The translations under genes and the position numbers were made by a program. This document shows positions 48,651-57,251 of a DNA stretch of 64,000 nucleotides, piece by piece (position 1 is the stretch's first letter; every line of letters starts with the position of its first letter). The notes under the pieces were generated by a model. That model was not told the origin of the DNA and ran no database searches. It saw nothing but the letters and a program-made list of their open reading frames with translations. Origin of the DNA: Arminella tubonensis (GTDB taxonomy: Bacteria > Pseudomonadota > Alphaproteobacteria > Rhizobiales > Rhizobiaceae); NCBI RefSeq assembly GCF_003240585.1, contig NZ_PCDP01000040.1, forward strand, positions 186,001-250,000, in the 5' to 3' direction.

Positions 48651-50174
48651 ATGGCTCACGATTTCGCGAACATTCTCGCAGCCACAGGTTTCTGCAAATA
48701 TTTCCCCGGTTCCACCGCGCTGGATCATGTCGACTTCACGCTGCGGCGCGGCGAGGTGCATGCGCTTCTCGGCGAGAACGGAGCTGGCAAATCGACGCTG
48801 ATTAAATGCATGACCGGTGCATACCACCGCGACGCGGGCAGCCTCGTCCTCGACGGAACTGAAATTGATCCGCATGACACGCTGGCGGCACAGAAGCTCG
48901 GTATCGGCACTGTGTATCAGGAGGTCAATCTTCTCCCAAATCTGAGCGTGGCAGAAAACCTCTATCTCGGTCGACAGCCCCGCCGCCTCGGCTTGGTAAG
49001 CAATCGCGATATGAACCGTCAGGCCCGTCATTTGCTCGAGCCCTATGGCATCGATATCGACGTGACTGCTCAGCTCGACCGCTTTTCAGTTGCTATCCAG
49101 CAGGTGATCGCGATCGCGCGCGCCGTCGATCTCTCGGGCAAGGTTCTCATTCTCGACGAACCGACCGCCAGTCTCGATACGCAGGAAGTGGCGATGCTCT
49201 TCAGCATCATACGTAACTTGAAGAACAGGGGTTTGGGAATTGTTTTCATTACGCACTTCCTCGAGCAGGTCTACGAGATCAGTGACCGCATCACCGTCCT
49301 GCGCAACGGACGGTTGGTCGGCACGAGGGAGACGGCGGGTCTGGATCGCCAAACCTTGATCGGCATGATGCTTGGTCGCGAACTCGCCCATGCGGAAGCC
49401 GCCGCAAAGCAGACGACCACCACCAGAGGCCCCGTCAAATATCGCTTTGCCAATTTCGGAAAGCGCGGAAAGATCAAGCCATTCGATCTCGAGGTTCGTG
49501 TCGGGGAAGTTGTCGGCATTGCCGGTCTGCTTGGTTCGGGAAGAACGGAAACCGCCGAAGTGATGTTCGGCGTCGAGCGGGCGGATAGCGGCGAGGCAAC
49601 GATAGACGACAGGCCCATCGCCTTGCCCGGACCCCGCGCCGCCATCAAGAACGGCTTCGGTTTCTGCCCGGAAGATAGAAAGACCGACGGCATCATCGGC
49701 GATCTGTCGATCAGGGAGAATATCGTCATGGCGCTCCAGGCTCGCCGCGGCTGGGCGCGTCGCCTTTCCAGGGGTGAGCAGAATTCGCTTGCGGACCATT
49801 ACATCAAGGCACTCGATATACGCACCACGGACCGCGAAAAACCGATCCGGCTGTTATCGGGGGGCAACCAGCAGAAAGTCATCCTCGCGCGTTGGCTGGC
49901 GACTAACCCAAGTTTCCTCATCCTCGACGAACCGACCCGCGGCATCGACGTTGGAGCCCACGCCGAGATCATCCACCTCATCGAGAATTTGTGCCGGCAG
50001 GGAATGTCACTGGTCGTGATTTCTTCGGAGCTTGAGGAACTTGTCGCCTACAGCTCGCGCGTCATCGTATTGCGGGACCGGGAACACATTGCCGAGCTTG
50101 CAGGAGAGAATATCTCTGCAAGCCATATCATCGATGCGATTGCGGCATCCCACACCGAAAGGGAGGATGCATGA
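48651..50174 (+). CDS. ytfR: Galactofuranose-type ABC importer, ATP-binding protein (YtfR)
   Basis: 507-residue tandem-NBD ATPase, closely similar to E. coli YtfR: GENGAGKSTLIKCMTGAYH, LGIGTVYQEVNLLPN, LILDEPTASLDTQEV in domain 1, and GLLGSGRTETAEVMFG, CPEDRKTDGII, LSGGNQQKVILAR, LDEPTRGIDVGAHAEII in domain 2. Domain 1's signature reads FSVAIQQ instead of LSGGQ, as in E. coli. ATG 48651 is chosen by similarity; ATG 48600 in frame would add 17 residues. Overlaps ytfT by four bases. Confidence 0.95.
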   Translation: MAHDFANILAATGFCKYFPGSTALDHVDFTLRRGEVHALLGENGAGKSTLIKCMTGAYHRDAGSLVLDGTEIDPHDTLAAQKLGIGTVYQEVNLLPNLSVAENLYLGRQPRRLGLVSNRDMNRQARHLLEPYGIDIDVTAQLDRFSVAIQQVIAIARAVDLSGKVLILDEPTASLDTQEVAMLFSIIRNLKNRGLGIVFITHFLEQVYEISDRITVLRNGRLVGTRETAGLDRQTLIGMMLGRELAHAEAAAKQTTTTRGPVKYRFANFGKRGKIKPFDLEVRVGEVVGIAGLLGSGRTETAEVMFGVERADSGEATIDDRPIALPGPRAAIKNGFGFCPEDRKTDGIIGDLSIRENIVMALQARRGWARRLSRGEQNSLADHYIKALDIRTTDREKPIRLLSGGNQQKVILARWLATNPSFLILDEPTRGIDVGAHAEIIHLIENLCRQGMSLVVISSELEELVAYSSRVIVLRDREHIAELAGENISASHIIDAIAASHTEREDA

Positions 50175-51199
50175 GCCCCTCGCTGAAAGCCTTGCTTGTC
50201 CGCCTCACGCCTCAGTTGATCGCACTCGCTGCCATTCTTCTGTTGAATTTCATAATGTTCCCGCGGTTTTTTCATTTGGAAATTCAGAATGAGAGGCTGT
50301 ATGGGAGCCTGATCGACGTGCTCAATCGTGGTGCTCCCGTCGCACTCCTGGCGATCGGCATGACGCTGGTCATAGCCACGAAGGGCATCGACCTCTCGGT
50401 TGGAGCGGTCATTGCCATCTGCGGGGCGGTTGCCGCGTCCTCGATCGTCTCTGGCAATTCGCTGGCCTACACGCTTGTCCTAGCTCTCGGCACTGGGTTG
50501 CTCTGCGGGCTGTGGAACGGTTTCCTCGTTGCCATCCTCGACATCCAGCCGATCATCGCAACACTCGTCCTGATGGTCGCCGGTCGCGGCATCGCCCAGC
50601 TGATCACCGAGGGCGTCATCCTGACGTTCAACAATGACGGGCTGACTTTCTTCGGTAGCGGCTCCTTCGCCTGGCTCCCCATGCCGGTCGTCATCTGGCT
50701 GCTGGCGGGGCTCGCGGTCATCCTGCTCGTCCGGCGCACGGCGCTCGGCATGCTCGTCGAGGCGATCGGCATCAACCGGCGCGCCAGCACGCTGGCGGGG
50801 ATCCAGACGCCCGTCCTGCTGATCGCGGTCTATGTCCTGAGCGGCCTGTGCGCCTCCGTCGCCGGTATCATCGTTGCAGCCGACATCAAGGGGGCGGACG
50901 CCAACAATGCGGGCCTCTGGCTTGAGCTGGATGCGATCCTCGCAGTCGTTGTCGGTGGCAACTCGTTGCTCGGCGGTCGCTTCAGCATCCTTGGCTCACT
51001 GATCGGAGCGATGATCATCCAGTCCGTCAACACCGGCATCCTGCTCTCCGGTTTCCCGCCGGAATTCAATCTGGTGATCAAGGCGGTGATCGTCATCATT
51101 ATCCTGGTCATTCAGTCGCCGGCCCTCCAGTCCGCTGCTGTCTTCTTCAGCCGCAAGCCGGAAGGCCGACCGAGCATTCAAGAGGAGCGCGCGAAATGA
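50171..51199 (+). CDS. ytfT: Galactofuranose-type ABC importer, permease YtfT
   Basis: 342-residue BPD_transp_2 permease with about ten helices, close to E. coli YtfT: IDVLNRGAPVALLAIGMTLVIATKGIDLSVGAV, QPIIATLVLMVAGRGIAQLITEG, SGLCASVAGIIVAADIKGADANNAGLWLELDAILAVVVGG, SVNTGILLSGFPPEFN. Overlaps ytfR and yjfF by four bases each. Confidence 0.95.
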   Translation: MSPSLKALLVRLTPQLIALAAILLLNFIMFPRFFHLEIQNERLYGSLIDVLNRGAPVALLAIGMTLVIATKGIDLSVGAVIAICGAVAASSIVSGNSLAYTLVLALGTGLLCGLWNGFLVAILDIQPIIATLVLMVAGRGIAQLITEGVILTFNNDGLTFFGSGSFAWLPMPVVIWLLAGLAVILLVRRTALGMLVEAIGINRRASTLAGIQTPVLLIAVYVLSGLCASVAGIIVAADIKGADANNAGLWLELDAILAVVVGGNSLLGGRFSILGSLIGAMIIQSVNTGILLSGFPPEFNLVIKAVIVIIILVIQSPALQSAAVFFSRKPEGRPSIQEERAK

Positions 51200-52164
51200 A
51201 CTCGAAATACCTGCCGCTGCTTGCGACCATCGTCATCTTCATTGTCGCCTATGCCGCCTGCGCGCTGCAATATCCGACCATCCTGTCGACCCGGGTTGTC
51301 GGCAACCTCCTGACGGACAATGCCTTTCTCGGCATCGCAGCAGTCGGGATGACCTTCGTGATCATATCGGGTGGCATCGACCTGTCGATCGGCTCGGTGA
51401 TCGCATTCACCGGTGTCTTCCTTGCGGTGATCCTGCAAAAGACCTCGATCCACCCGCTCGCGGCCTTCGTCCTCGTTCTGGCCATTACCACGGCGTTCGG
51501 GGCCGCCATGGGCGCGATCATCCACTATCTGAAAATGCCGCCCTTCATAGTGACGCTGGCCGGCATGTTCCTGGCGCGGGGCATGGCCTTCGTCATGTCC
51601 ATCGACAGCATCCCCATCGACCATGCGTTCTACGCCCAGCTGACGGGCCTCTACTACAAGATGCCCGGAGGAGGGCGCTTGACGTTGATCGGCGGCGTGA
51701 TGCTTCTGGTCTTTGCGGTCGGCATCGTCCTTGCCCAGCGCACGCGCTTCGGCGCCAACGTCTACGCGCTCGGCGGCGGAGTGCAGACGGCGGAGTTGAT
51801 GGGGGTGCCGGTGGCACGCACGACCATCCAGATATACGCACTTTCGGGCTTCCTGGCCGGTCTATCCGGAATCGTTTTTTCGCTTTATACCTCCGCAGGA
51901 TACTCACTGGCGGCGGTCGGCGTCGAGCTCGACGCTATCGCTGCAGTGGTTATCGGGGGGACGTTGCTGACCGGCGGCGCGGGGTTCGTAGGAGGAACCC
52001 TCATCGGCATTCTCATTCAGGGCTTGATTCAGACCTACATCACTTTCGACGGCTCGCTTTCCAGCTGGTGGACGAAAATCTTGATTGGACTTCTGCTCTT
52101 CGCGTTCATCCTGATGCAGAAAGGCCTGCTTCTTCTCTCCCGTGTCGACCGGAAATATGCCTGA
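51196..52164 (+). CDS. yjfF: Galactofuranose-type ABC importer, permease YjfF
   Basis: 322-residue second permease, similar to E. coli YjfF: RVVGNLLTDNAFLGIAAVGMTFVIISGGIDLSIGSVIAFTGVFLA, IVTLAGMFLARGMAFVMS, RTRFGANVYALGGGVQTAELMGVPVARTTIQIYALSG, GVELDAIAAVVIGGTLLTGG, IQTYITFDGSLSSWWTKI. With YtfT forms the channel. Start overlaps ytfT by four bases. Confidence 0.95.
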   Translation: MNSKYLPLLATIVIFIVAYAACALQYPTILSTRVVGNLLTDNAFLGIAAVGMTFVIISGGIDLSIGSVIAFTGVFLAVILQKTSIHPLAAFVLVLAITTAFGAAMGAIIHYLKMPPFIVTLAGMFLARGMAFVMSIDSIPIDHAFYAQLTGLYYKMPGGGRLTLIGGVMLLVFAVGIVLAQRTRFGANVYALGGGVQTAELMGVPVARTTIQIYALSGFLAGLSGIVFSLYTSAGYSLAAVGVELDAIAAVVIGGTLLTGGAGFVGGTLIGILIQGLIQTYITFDGSLSSWWTKILIGLLLFAFILMQKGLLLLSRVDRKYA

Positions 52165-52179
52165 GGGAGGACGAGGCGC

Positions 52180-52920
52180 TTGCGCAATAGATTGCTTGAG
52201 GCACAACGAGCGGGAGGCAAGACCCGGACCAGTCACGCGCAGGTCGTGGATGATCTCGGTAAAGGGATCATTTCGGGTGCTTTCCCGATCGGCAGCGTTC
52301 TGCCAGGCGATGCCGAGCTGGTGCAGCGTTTCAAGGTATCGCGGACCGTCCTGCGTGAAAGCATGAAAACGCTGGCCGCCAAGGGTCTCGTCGTTCCGAG
52401 AGCCCGCGTCGGCACCAAGGTCACGGAGCGAACCCGCTGGAACATGTTCGACAGCGATGTTCTGACATGGCACTTCGAAAGCGGTGTCGATCAGGAATTC
52501 CTGCTGCATCTCTATGATGTTCGGTTGGCTTTCGAGCCTTTCGCAGCCGGCCTCGTCGCCGAGCGGGCCGGCGCGGACGAGATCGAGGCTTTGCGGCTGC
52601 TCGCGGAAGACATGGCGTCATCGGACCACACGACCGACAGCCTGGCCGTGGCCGATCTCCGATTTCACCTTGCTATCGCCGAAGCCTCTCACAATCCTTT
52701 CATGCGCACCCTTGGCAGCCTCATCGAGGCGGCGCTGGTAGGCATGTTCCGTATGAGCGCGCCGCCGTCCGGATTCAGCGATATCTCCACTACGCATATG
52801 CGGATCGTCGACGCTATCGTCGCAGGCGATGGCGCGGCGGCCCGCAAGGCTATGGAAGCTGTCATTCTCGACGGCAGGGATCGTATTCTGGGAGGTTTTC
52901 GCGCCTCTCCGCGCAAATAG
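52180..52920 (+). CDS. FadR/GntR-family regulator of the ytf operon
   Basis: 246-residue regulator starting with TTG (52180), GGGAGG nine bases upstream, 15 bp after yjfF. Winged helix HAQVVDDLGKGIISGAFPIGSVLPGDAELVQRFKVSRTVLRESMKTLAAKGLVVPRARVGTKV; C-terminal FCD domain LYDVRLAFEPFAAGLVAERA...FHLAIAEASHNPFM. The DgoR/ExuR-like arrangement suggests it senses a sugar or sugar acid. Being the last gene of the transporter operon, it probably autoregulates it. Confidence 0.92.
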   Translation: MRNRLLEAQRAGGKTRTSHAQVVDDLGKGIISGAFPIGSVLPGDAELVQRFKVSRTVLRESMKTLAAKGLVVPRARVGTKVTERTRWNMFDSDVLTWHFESGVDQEFLLHLYDVRLAFEPFAAGLVAERAGADEIEALRLLAEDMASSDHTTDSLAVADLRFHLAIAEASHNPFMRTLGSLIEAALVGMFRMSAPPSGFSDISTTHMRIVDAIVAGDGAAARKAMEAVILDGRDRILGGFRASPRK

Positions 52921-53020
52921 CCCGACCGATTTTCACCTTGGTTCCAGCTCCGACAAGCTGCTATGAGACGGCAGATCGGAACGCCTGGCTTTAAACCACC
53001 TGATTCATCGGAGCTTCGAC

Positions 53021-54376
53021 ATGACCCGCACCTGCCTTGCCATCATCCTTGCCGCCGGCGACAGCACACGCATGAAATCGTCGATGTCGAAAGTCCTGCA
53101 CCCCATCGCCGGTCGGCCAATGATTGCTCACGTCGTCGAAGCGATATCCAGGACGGATATTTCGACCGCGGCTTTGGTTGTCGGCCGCAATGCCGGAGAG
53201 GTGACTTCGGCGGCAAGTGTTGCCGGTATCAAGGTGGAATCTTTTTTGCAGAAAGAACGGCTCGGCACCGGCCATGCGGTGCTCGCCGCCCGGGATGCCA
53301 TTGCCGTTGGTTATGACGACATCCTGGTTGCCTACGGAGACGTCCCGCTCATCACCGACGGCCCCTTGCGCGCTGCTCGCCAGGGCCTGGCCGACGGCGC
53401 CGATGTTGTCGTCATCGGCTTTCACACCGATCGGCCGACCGGCTACGGCCGGTTGCTGGTCAAGGACGACGAACTTATCGCGATCCGCGAAGAAAAGGAT
53501 GCCACGGACGCCGAGCGGACTGTCACCTGGTGCAACAGCGGTCTGATGGCAATCAACGGCCGCAAGGCACTCGAGCTTCTCGACCACATCCGCAACGATA
53601 ATGCCAAGAGCGAATTCTACCTGACGGATCTCGTCGAGATCGCCCGTTCGCTCGGCGGACGTGCCGTTGCGGTCGACGCGCCGGAACAGGAACTGACCGG
53701 CTGCAACAATCGTGCCGAACTCGCCGTAATCGAGCGTCTTTGGCAGGAACGCCGCCGACACGAACTGATGCTGTCGGGCGTCAGCATGATCGCGCCTGAA
53801 ACCGTCTTCCTCGCCTACGACACGGTCATAGGTCTGGATGTGCTGATCGAGCCGAATGTGGTCTTCGGCCCCGGCGCCGTTATCGATAGCGGCGCCGTTA
53901 TCCATGCCTTCTCCCATATCGAAGGCGCTCATGTCAGTGCCGGCGCGACGGTGGGGCCGTTCGCGCGCCTGCGTCCCGGAGCCGATCTGGCCGACGGTTC
54001 GAAGGTCGGCAATTTCTGCGAGGTCAAGAACGCCAGGATCGGAGAGGGCGCCAAGGTGAGCCACCTCACCTATATCGGCGACGCCACCATCGGCGCAGGC
54101 AGCAATATCGGCGCAGGCACGATCACCTGCAACTACGATGGCGTCAACAAATACGAGACGCATATCGGCAAGAGCGCATTCGTCGGTTCCAACTCCTCGC
54201 TCGTAGCGCCCGTGACGATCGGCGACGGAGCTTACATCGCGTCGGGGAGCGTCATCACGGAAGACGTCCCGCCTGACGCTCTGGCACTTGGCCGAGCACG
54301 GCAGGAGATGAAGCCGGGTAGGGCGAAGGTCATTCGCGAACGTGCTTTGGCCCTCAAGGCTGCCAGGAAGCGGTGA
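53021..54376 (+). CDS. glmU: Bifunctional GlmU, UDP-GlcNAc pyrophosphorylase/acetyltransferase
   Basis: Acetylates glucosamine-1-phosphate and couples it to UTP, giving UDP-GlcNAc for peptidoglycan and LPS. 451 residues: N-terminal uridyltransferase ILAAGDSTRMKSSMSKVLHPIAGRPM, YGDVPLI, GYGRLL; C-terminal left-handed beta-helix (from about 250) with repeated hexapeptides and GAGTITCNYDGVNKYETHIG catalytic region. CGGAG precedes the ATG by eight bases. glmS follows. Confidence 0.98.
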   Translation: MTRTCLAIILAAGDSTRMKSSMSKVLHPIAGRPMIAHVVEAISRTDISTAALVVGRNAGEVTSAASVAGIKVESFLQKERLGTGHAVLAARDAIAVGYDDILVAYGDVPLITDGPLRAARQGLADGADVVVIGFHTDRPTGYGRLLVKDDELIAIREEKDATDAERTVTWCNSGLMAINGRKALELLDHIRNDNAKSEFYLTDLVEIARSLGGRAVAVDAPEQELTGCNNRAELAVIERLWQERRRHELMLSGVSMIAPETVFLAYDTVIGLDVLIEPNVVFGPGAVIDSGAVIHAFSHIEGAHVSAGATVGPFARLRPGADLADGSKVGNFCEVKNARIGEGAKVSHLTYIGDATIGAGSNIGAGTITCNYDGVNKYETHIGKSAFVGSNSSLVAPVTIGDGAYIASGSVITEDVPPDALALGRARQEMKPGRAKVIRERALALKAARKR

Positions 54377-54393
54377 CCTAAGTCTAAAGGTTA

Positions 54394-54410
54394 TGATCGC
54401 GTAACGATCA
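54394..54410. other. Small inverted repeat between glmU and glmS
   Basis: TGATCG (54394-54399), five-base loop, CGATCA (54405-54410). No T-run. It may be a weak mRNA hairpin in the 123-bp gap, which also contains the glmS ribosome binding site (GGAGAG). Confidence 0.25.
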
Positions 54411-54499
54411 GAAACCGAAAGTGACCATCGTCCCAATTGTGAAAACTGATAGAATCATTAGGACTTGCCTCAGCGTCAGGGCCGGATGGAGAGTGCTTT

Positions 54500-56326
54500 A
54501 TGTGTGGTATCGTAGGGATTGTCGGGACGAGCCCGGTGGCGGGGCGTCTGGTCGATGCGTTGAAACGCCTCGAATACAGAGGTTATGATTCGGCGGGCGT
54601 CGCAACGATCCATGACGGCGTTCTCGAGCGTCGACGCGCCGAGGGCAAGCTCTTCAATCTCGAAAAGCGCCTCGACAGCGAGCCTTTGGCCGGGCTTACC
54701 GGTATCGCCCACACGCGTTGGGCGACCCATGGCATCCCGAACGAGACCAATGCCCATCCGCATTTCGTCGACGGCGTTGCAGTCGTCCATAACGGCATCA
54801 TTGAGAATTTCTCGGAGTTGCGCGAGGAACTGAAGGCAGCCGGCGCCGTCTTCACAACGCAAACCGACACCGAAGTCGTGGCGCACCTGCTCGCAAGATA
54901 CATCCGCGATGGCCTCGATGCCCGCGCCGCGATGTTGAAGATGCTCAATCGCGTCACTGGAGCCTACGCGCTTGTCGTCATGTTCAAGGAAGACCCGAAC
55001 ACCCTGATGGCCGCCCGCTCCGGGCCGCCGCTTGCCATCGGCCACGGCCGTGACGAGATGTTCCTCGGCTCCGATGCCATCGCTCTATCCCCCTTCACCA
55101 ATGAGATCACCTACCTGGTCGACGGCGACTGCGCGATCGTCACCCGCGACAGCGCGACGATTGTCGATTTCTCCGGAGAGCCGGTTCAAAGGGCGAGCCA
55201 GATCTCGCTTGCGACCGCTTTCGTTGTCGACAAGGGCAACCACCGGCACTTCATGGAAAAGGAGATCTACGAGCAGCCGGAGGTCATCTCCCACGCGCTG
55301 AGCCATTACGTGGATTTCGCGAGCAACCGCGTCAGTCCCAACGCCTCGGCGATCGACTTCTCAGCCATCTCTGGCCTTGCGATATCCGCCTGCGGTACCG
55401 CCTATCTGGCGGGCCTTATCGGCAAATACTGGTTCGAGCGCTACGCCCGCCTGCCGGTCGAAATCGATGTCGCGTCCGAGTTCCGCTATCGCGAGATGCC
55501 GCTCTCGCCGACGCAAGCCGCGTTGTTCATCTCACAGTCCGGCGAGACGGCCGATACGCTGGCATCGTTGCGCTATTGCAAGGACAGTGGCCTCAAGATC
55601 GGCGCCGTCGTCAACGTCAGGGAATCGACCATCGCGCGTGAATCCGATGCTGTCTTCCCGATCATGGCCGGCCCCGAGATCGGCGTCGCCTCGACGAAGG
55701 CCTTTACCTGCCAACTAGCAGTGCTTGCCTCGCTTGCAATCGGTGCTGGCCGTGCGCGCGGCACCGTGAGCGCGGAGCAGGAAAAGACGCTGGTGCGGCA
55801 TCTGGCCGAGATGCCGCGCATCATGAGCCGGGTCCTGAACCTGATCCAGCCGCAGATGGAAAGCCTCGCACGCGAAATCTCCAAGTTTACCGACGTGCTC
55901 TATCTTGGTCGCGGAACAAGCTATCCGCTTGCAATGGAAGGCGCGCTCAAGCTCAAGGAAATTTCCTACATCCATGCCGAGGGCTATGCCGCCGGCGAGC
56001 TGAAGCATGGCCCGATCGCGCTGATCGACGAAAACATGCCGGTTATTGTCATCGCACCCCATGACCGCTTTTTCGACAAGACCATTTCGAACATGCAGGA
56101 AGTTGCCGCGCGCGGCGGACGCATTATATTTATCACCGATGAAGCAGGCGCCGCAGCCTCAACGCTGCCGACAATGGCAACGATCACACTGCCGAATGTC
56201 GACGAAATCATCTCGCCGATGATCTTTTCGCTGCCGATCCAATTGCTGGCCTACCACACGGCGGTCTTCATGGGTACGGACGTCGACCAACCGCGAAATC
56301 TGGCAAAGTCAGTCACGGTGGAGTGA
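54500..56326 (+). CDS. glmS: Glutamine--fructose-6-phosphate aminotransferase
   Basis: Makes glucosamine-6-phosphate, entry to hexosamine synthesis. 608 residues, starting MCGIVGIVG with the catalytic Cys exposed after Met removal; glutaminase domain GYDSAGVA, THTRWATHG-like IAHTRWATHG, VVHNGIIENF; two SIS domains with ISACGTAYLAGLIGKY, SQSGETADTL, and ESTIARESDA; C-terminal DQPRNLAKSVTVE ends on the family's catalytic tail. GGAGAG precedes the start. No glmS ribozyme is expected in a Gram-negative host and none was seen. Confidence 0.98.
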   Translation: MCGIVGIVGTSPVAGRLVDALKRLEYRGYDSAGVATIHDGVLERRRAEGKLFNLEKRLDSEPLAGLTGIAHTRWATHGIPNETNAHPHFVDGVAVVHNGIIENFSELREELKAAGAVFTTQTDTEVVAHLLARYIRDGLDARAAMLKMLNRVTGAYALVVMFKEDPNTLMAARSGPPLAIGHGRDEMFLGSDAIALSPFTNEITYLVDGDCAIVTRDSATIVDFSGEPVQRASQISLATAFVVDKGNHRHFMEKEIYEQPEVISHALSHYVDFASNRVSPNASAIDFSAISGLAISACGTAYLAGLIGKYWFERYARLPVEIDVASEFRYREMPLSPTQAALFISQSGETADTLASLRYCKDSGLKIGAVVNVRESTIARESDAVFPIMAGPEIGVASTKAFTCQLAVLASLAIGAGRARGTVSAEQEKTLVRHLAEMPRIMSRVLNLIQPQMESLAREISKFTDVLYLGRGTSYPLAMEGALKLKEISYIHAEGYAAGELKHGPIALIDENMPVIVIAPHDRFFDKTISNMQEVAARGGRIIFITDEAGAAASTLPTMATITLPNVDEIISPMIFSLPIQLLAYHTAVFMGTDVDQPRNLAKSVTVE

Positions 56327-56384
56327 GCGGAACAGCTCAGCTCCGACAAGCAGTAAAGTCGTCGTGAATTGTATGTCTGACACG

Positions 56385-56405
56385 CCCGCCGTACCCTCGG
56401 GCGGG
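56385..56405 (+). terminator. Weak terminator-like hairpin after glmS
   Basis: CCCGCC (56385-56390) and GGCGGG (56400-56405) with a 9-nt loop, 59 bp after the glmS stop; only TTG follows. A tentative call. Confidence 0.3.
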
Positions 56406-56501
56406 TTGTGCGGTGCAACGATTTCTGGCAATTTCGAACAGTCTGGCTACGGGGGATTTGCCGGAAGCGACGGAAGGCTGAACGGAGTTCACGAACGGCG
56501 A

Positions 56502-57251
56502 ATGACCCATATTCCCAAGAGACTTTCTCTGCGACTGTCAGTAGCGGCCCGGATCAGAAACAACTTTTTGACCGGTCTGATAATCTGCGCGCCAATCGCG
56601 ATAACCCTATGGCTGACATGGTCGGTGGTTCATTGGGCGGACAGCTGGGTCGAGCCTTACATTCCGGCACGCTACGATCCGGAAAGCTACCTGAACTTCG
56701 CCGTGCCCGGTACCGGCCTGATCATCGCGATGATCTTCATCACGATCATCGGCTTCCTCGGCAAGAACCTCATCGGGCAAAGCATCGTGCAATTCGGCGA
56801 GGCGCTGGTGCGCCGGGTACCGCTGGTACGCACGATCTACAAGAGCCTGAAGCAGATTTTCGAGACGGTGTTGAACGAGCAGAGCACGTCGTTCAAGCAG
56901 GTCGGGCTGATCGAATATCCTAGTCCCGGCCTCTGGTCGCTGGTCTTCGTCGCGACAGATGCCAAGGGCGAAATCGCCTCGAAATTCAATGCGATGGGGA
57001 AGGATATGGTCAGCGTCTTCCTGCCGCCGACACCGGTTCCGACCGCAGGCTTTCTCATCTTCGTTCCGCGTGAAAAGATCGTCATCCTCGACATGAGCCC
57101 CGAGGACGGCGCCAAGTTGCTGATTTCAGGTGGCCTTGTAACACCGGAATACAAGGACAAGCTCGTGACCGCGGCACTGGCGGCTCCGACGCCTAAGAGA
57201 ACACCGCTACCCAGCGCGAAGAAAGCGGATCGCCTCATCACGCCGGAATAG
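56502..57251 (+). CDS. DUF502 family membrane protein
   Basis: 249 residues from ATG 56502 (in-frame start at 56364 is less likely). Two membrane helices (about 20-42 ARIRNNFLTGLIICAPIAITLWLTW, and ~62-88 GTGLIIAMIFITIIGFLGKNLIGQ), then the conserved VRRVPLVRTIYKSLKQIFETVL and the soluble domain PTPVPTAGFLIFVPREKIVILDMSPEDGAKLLISGG. DUF502 proteins are widespread and uncharacterised, with suspected envelope or export roles. Its last 45 bp overlap the end of convergent recG. Confidence 0.93.
   Translation: MTHIPKRLSLRLSVAARIRNNFLTGLIICAPIAITLWLTWSVVHWADSWVEPYIPARYDPESYLNFAVPGTGLIIAMIFITIIGFLGKNLIGQSIVQFGEALVRRVPLVRTIYKSLKQIFETVLNEQSTSFKQVGLIEYPSPGLWSLVFVATDAKGEIASKFNAMGKDMVSVFLPPTPVPTAGFLIFVPREKIVILDMSPEDGAKLLISGGLVTPEYKDKLVTAALAAPTPKRTPLPSAKKADRLITPE

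Noticed and set aside
54377..54499. Possible riboswitch or ribozyme before glmS
   Set aside because: Only 123 bp with one weak 6-bp hairpin; the glmS ribozyme is a Firmicutes element and its core is not present.
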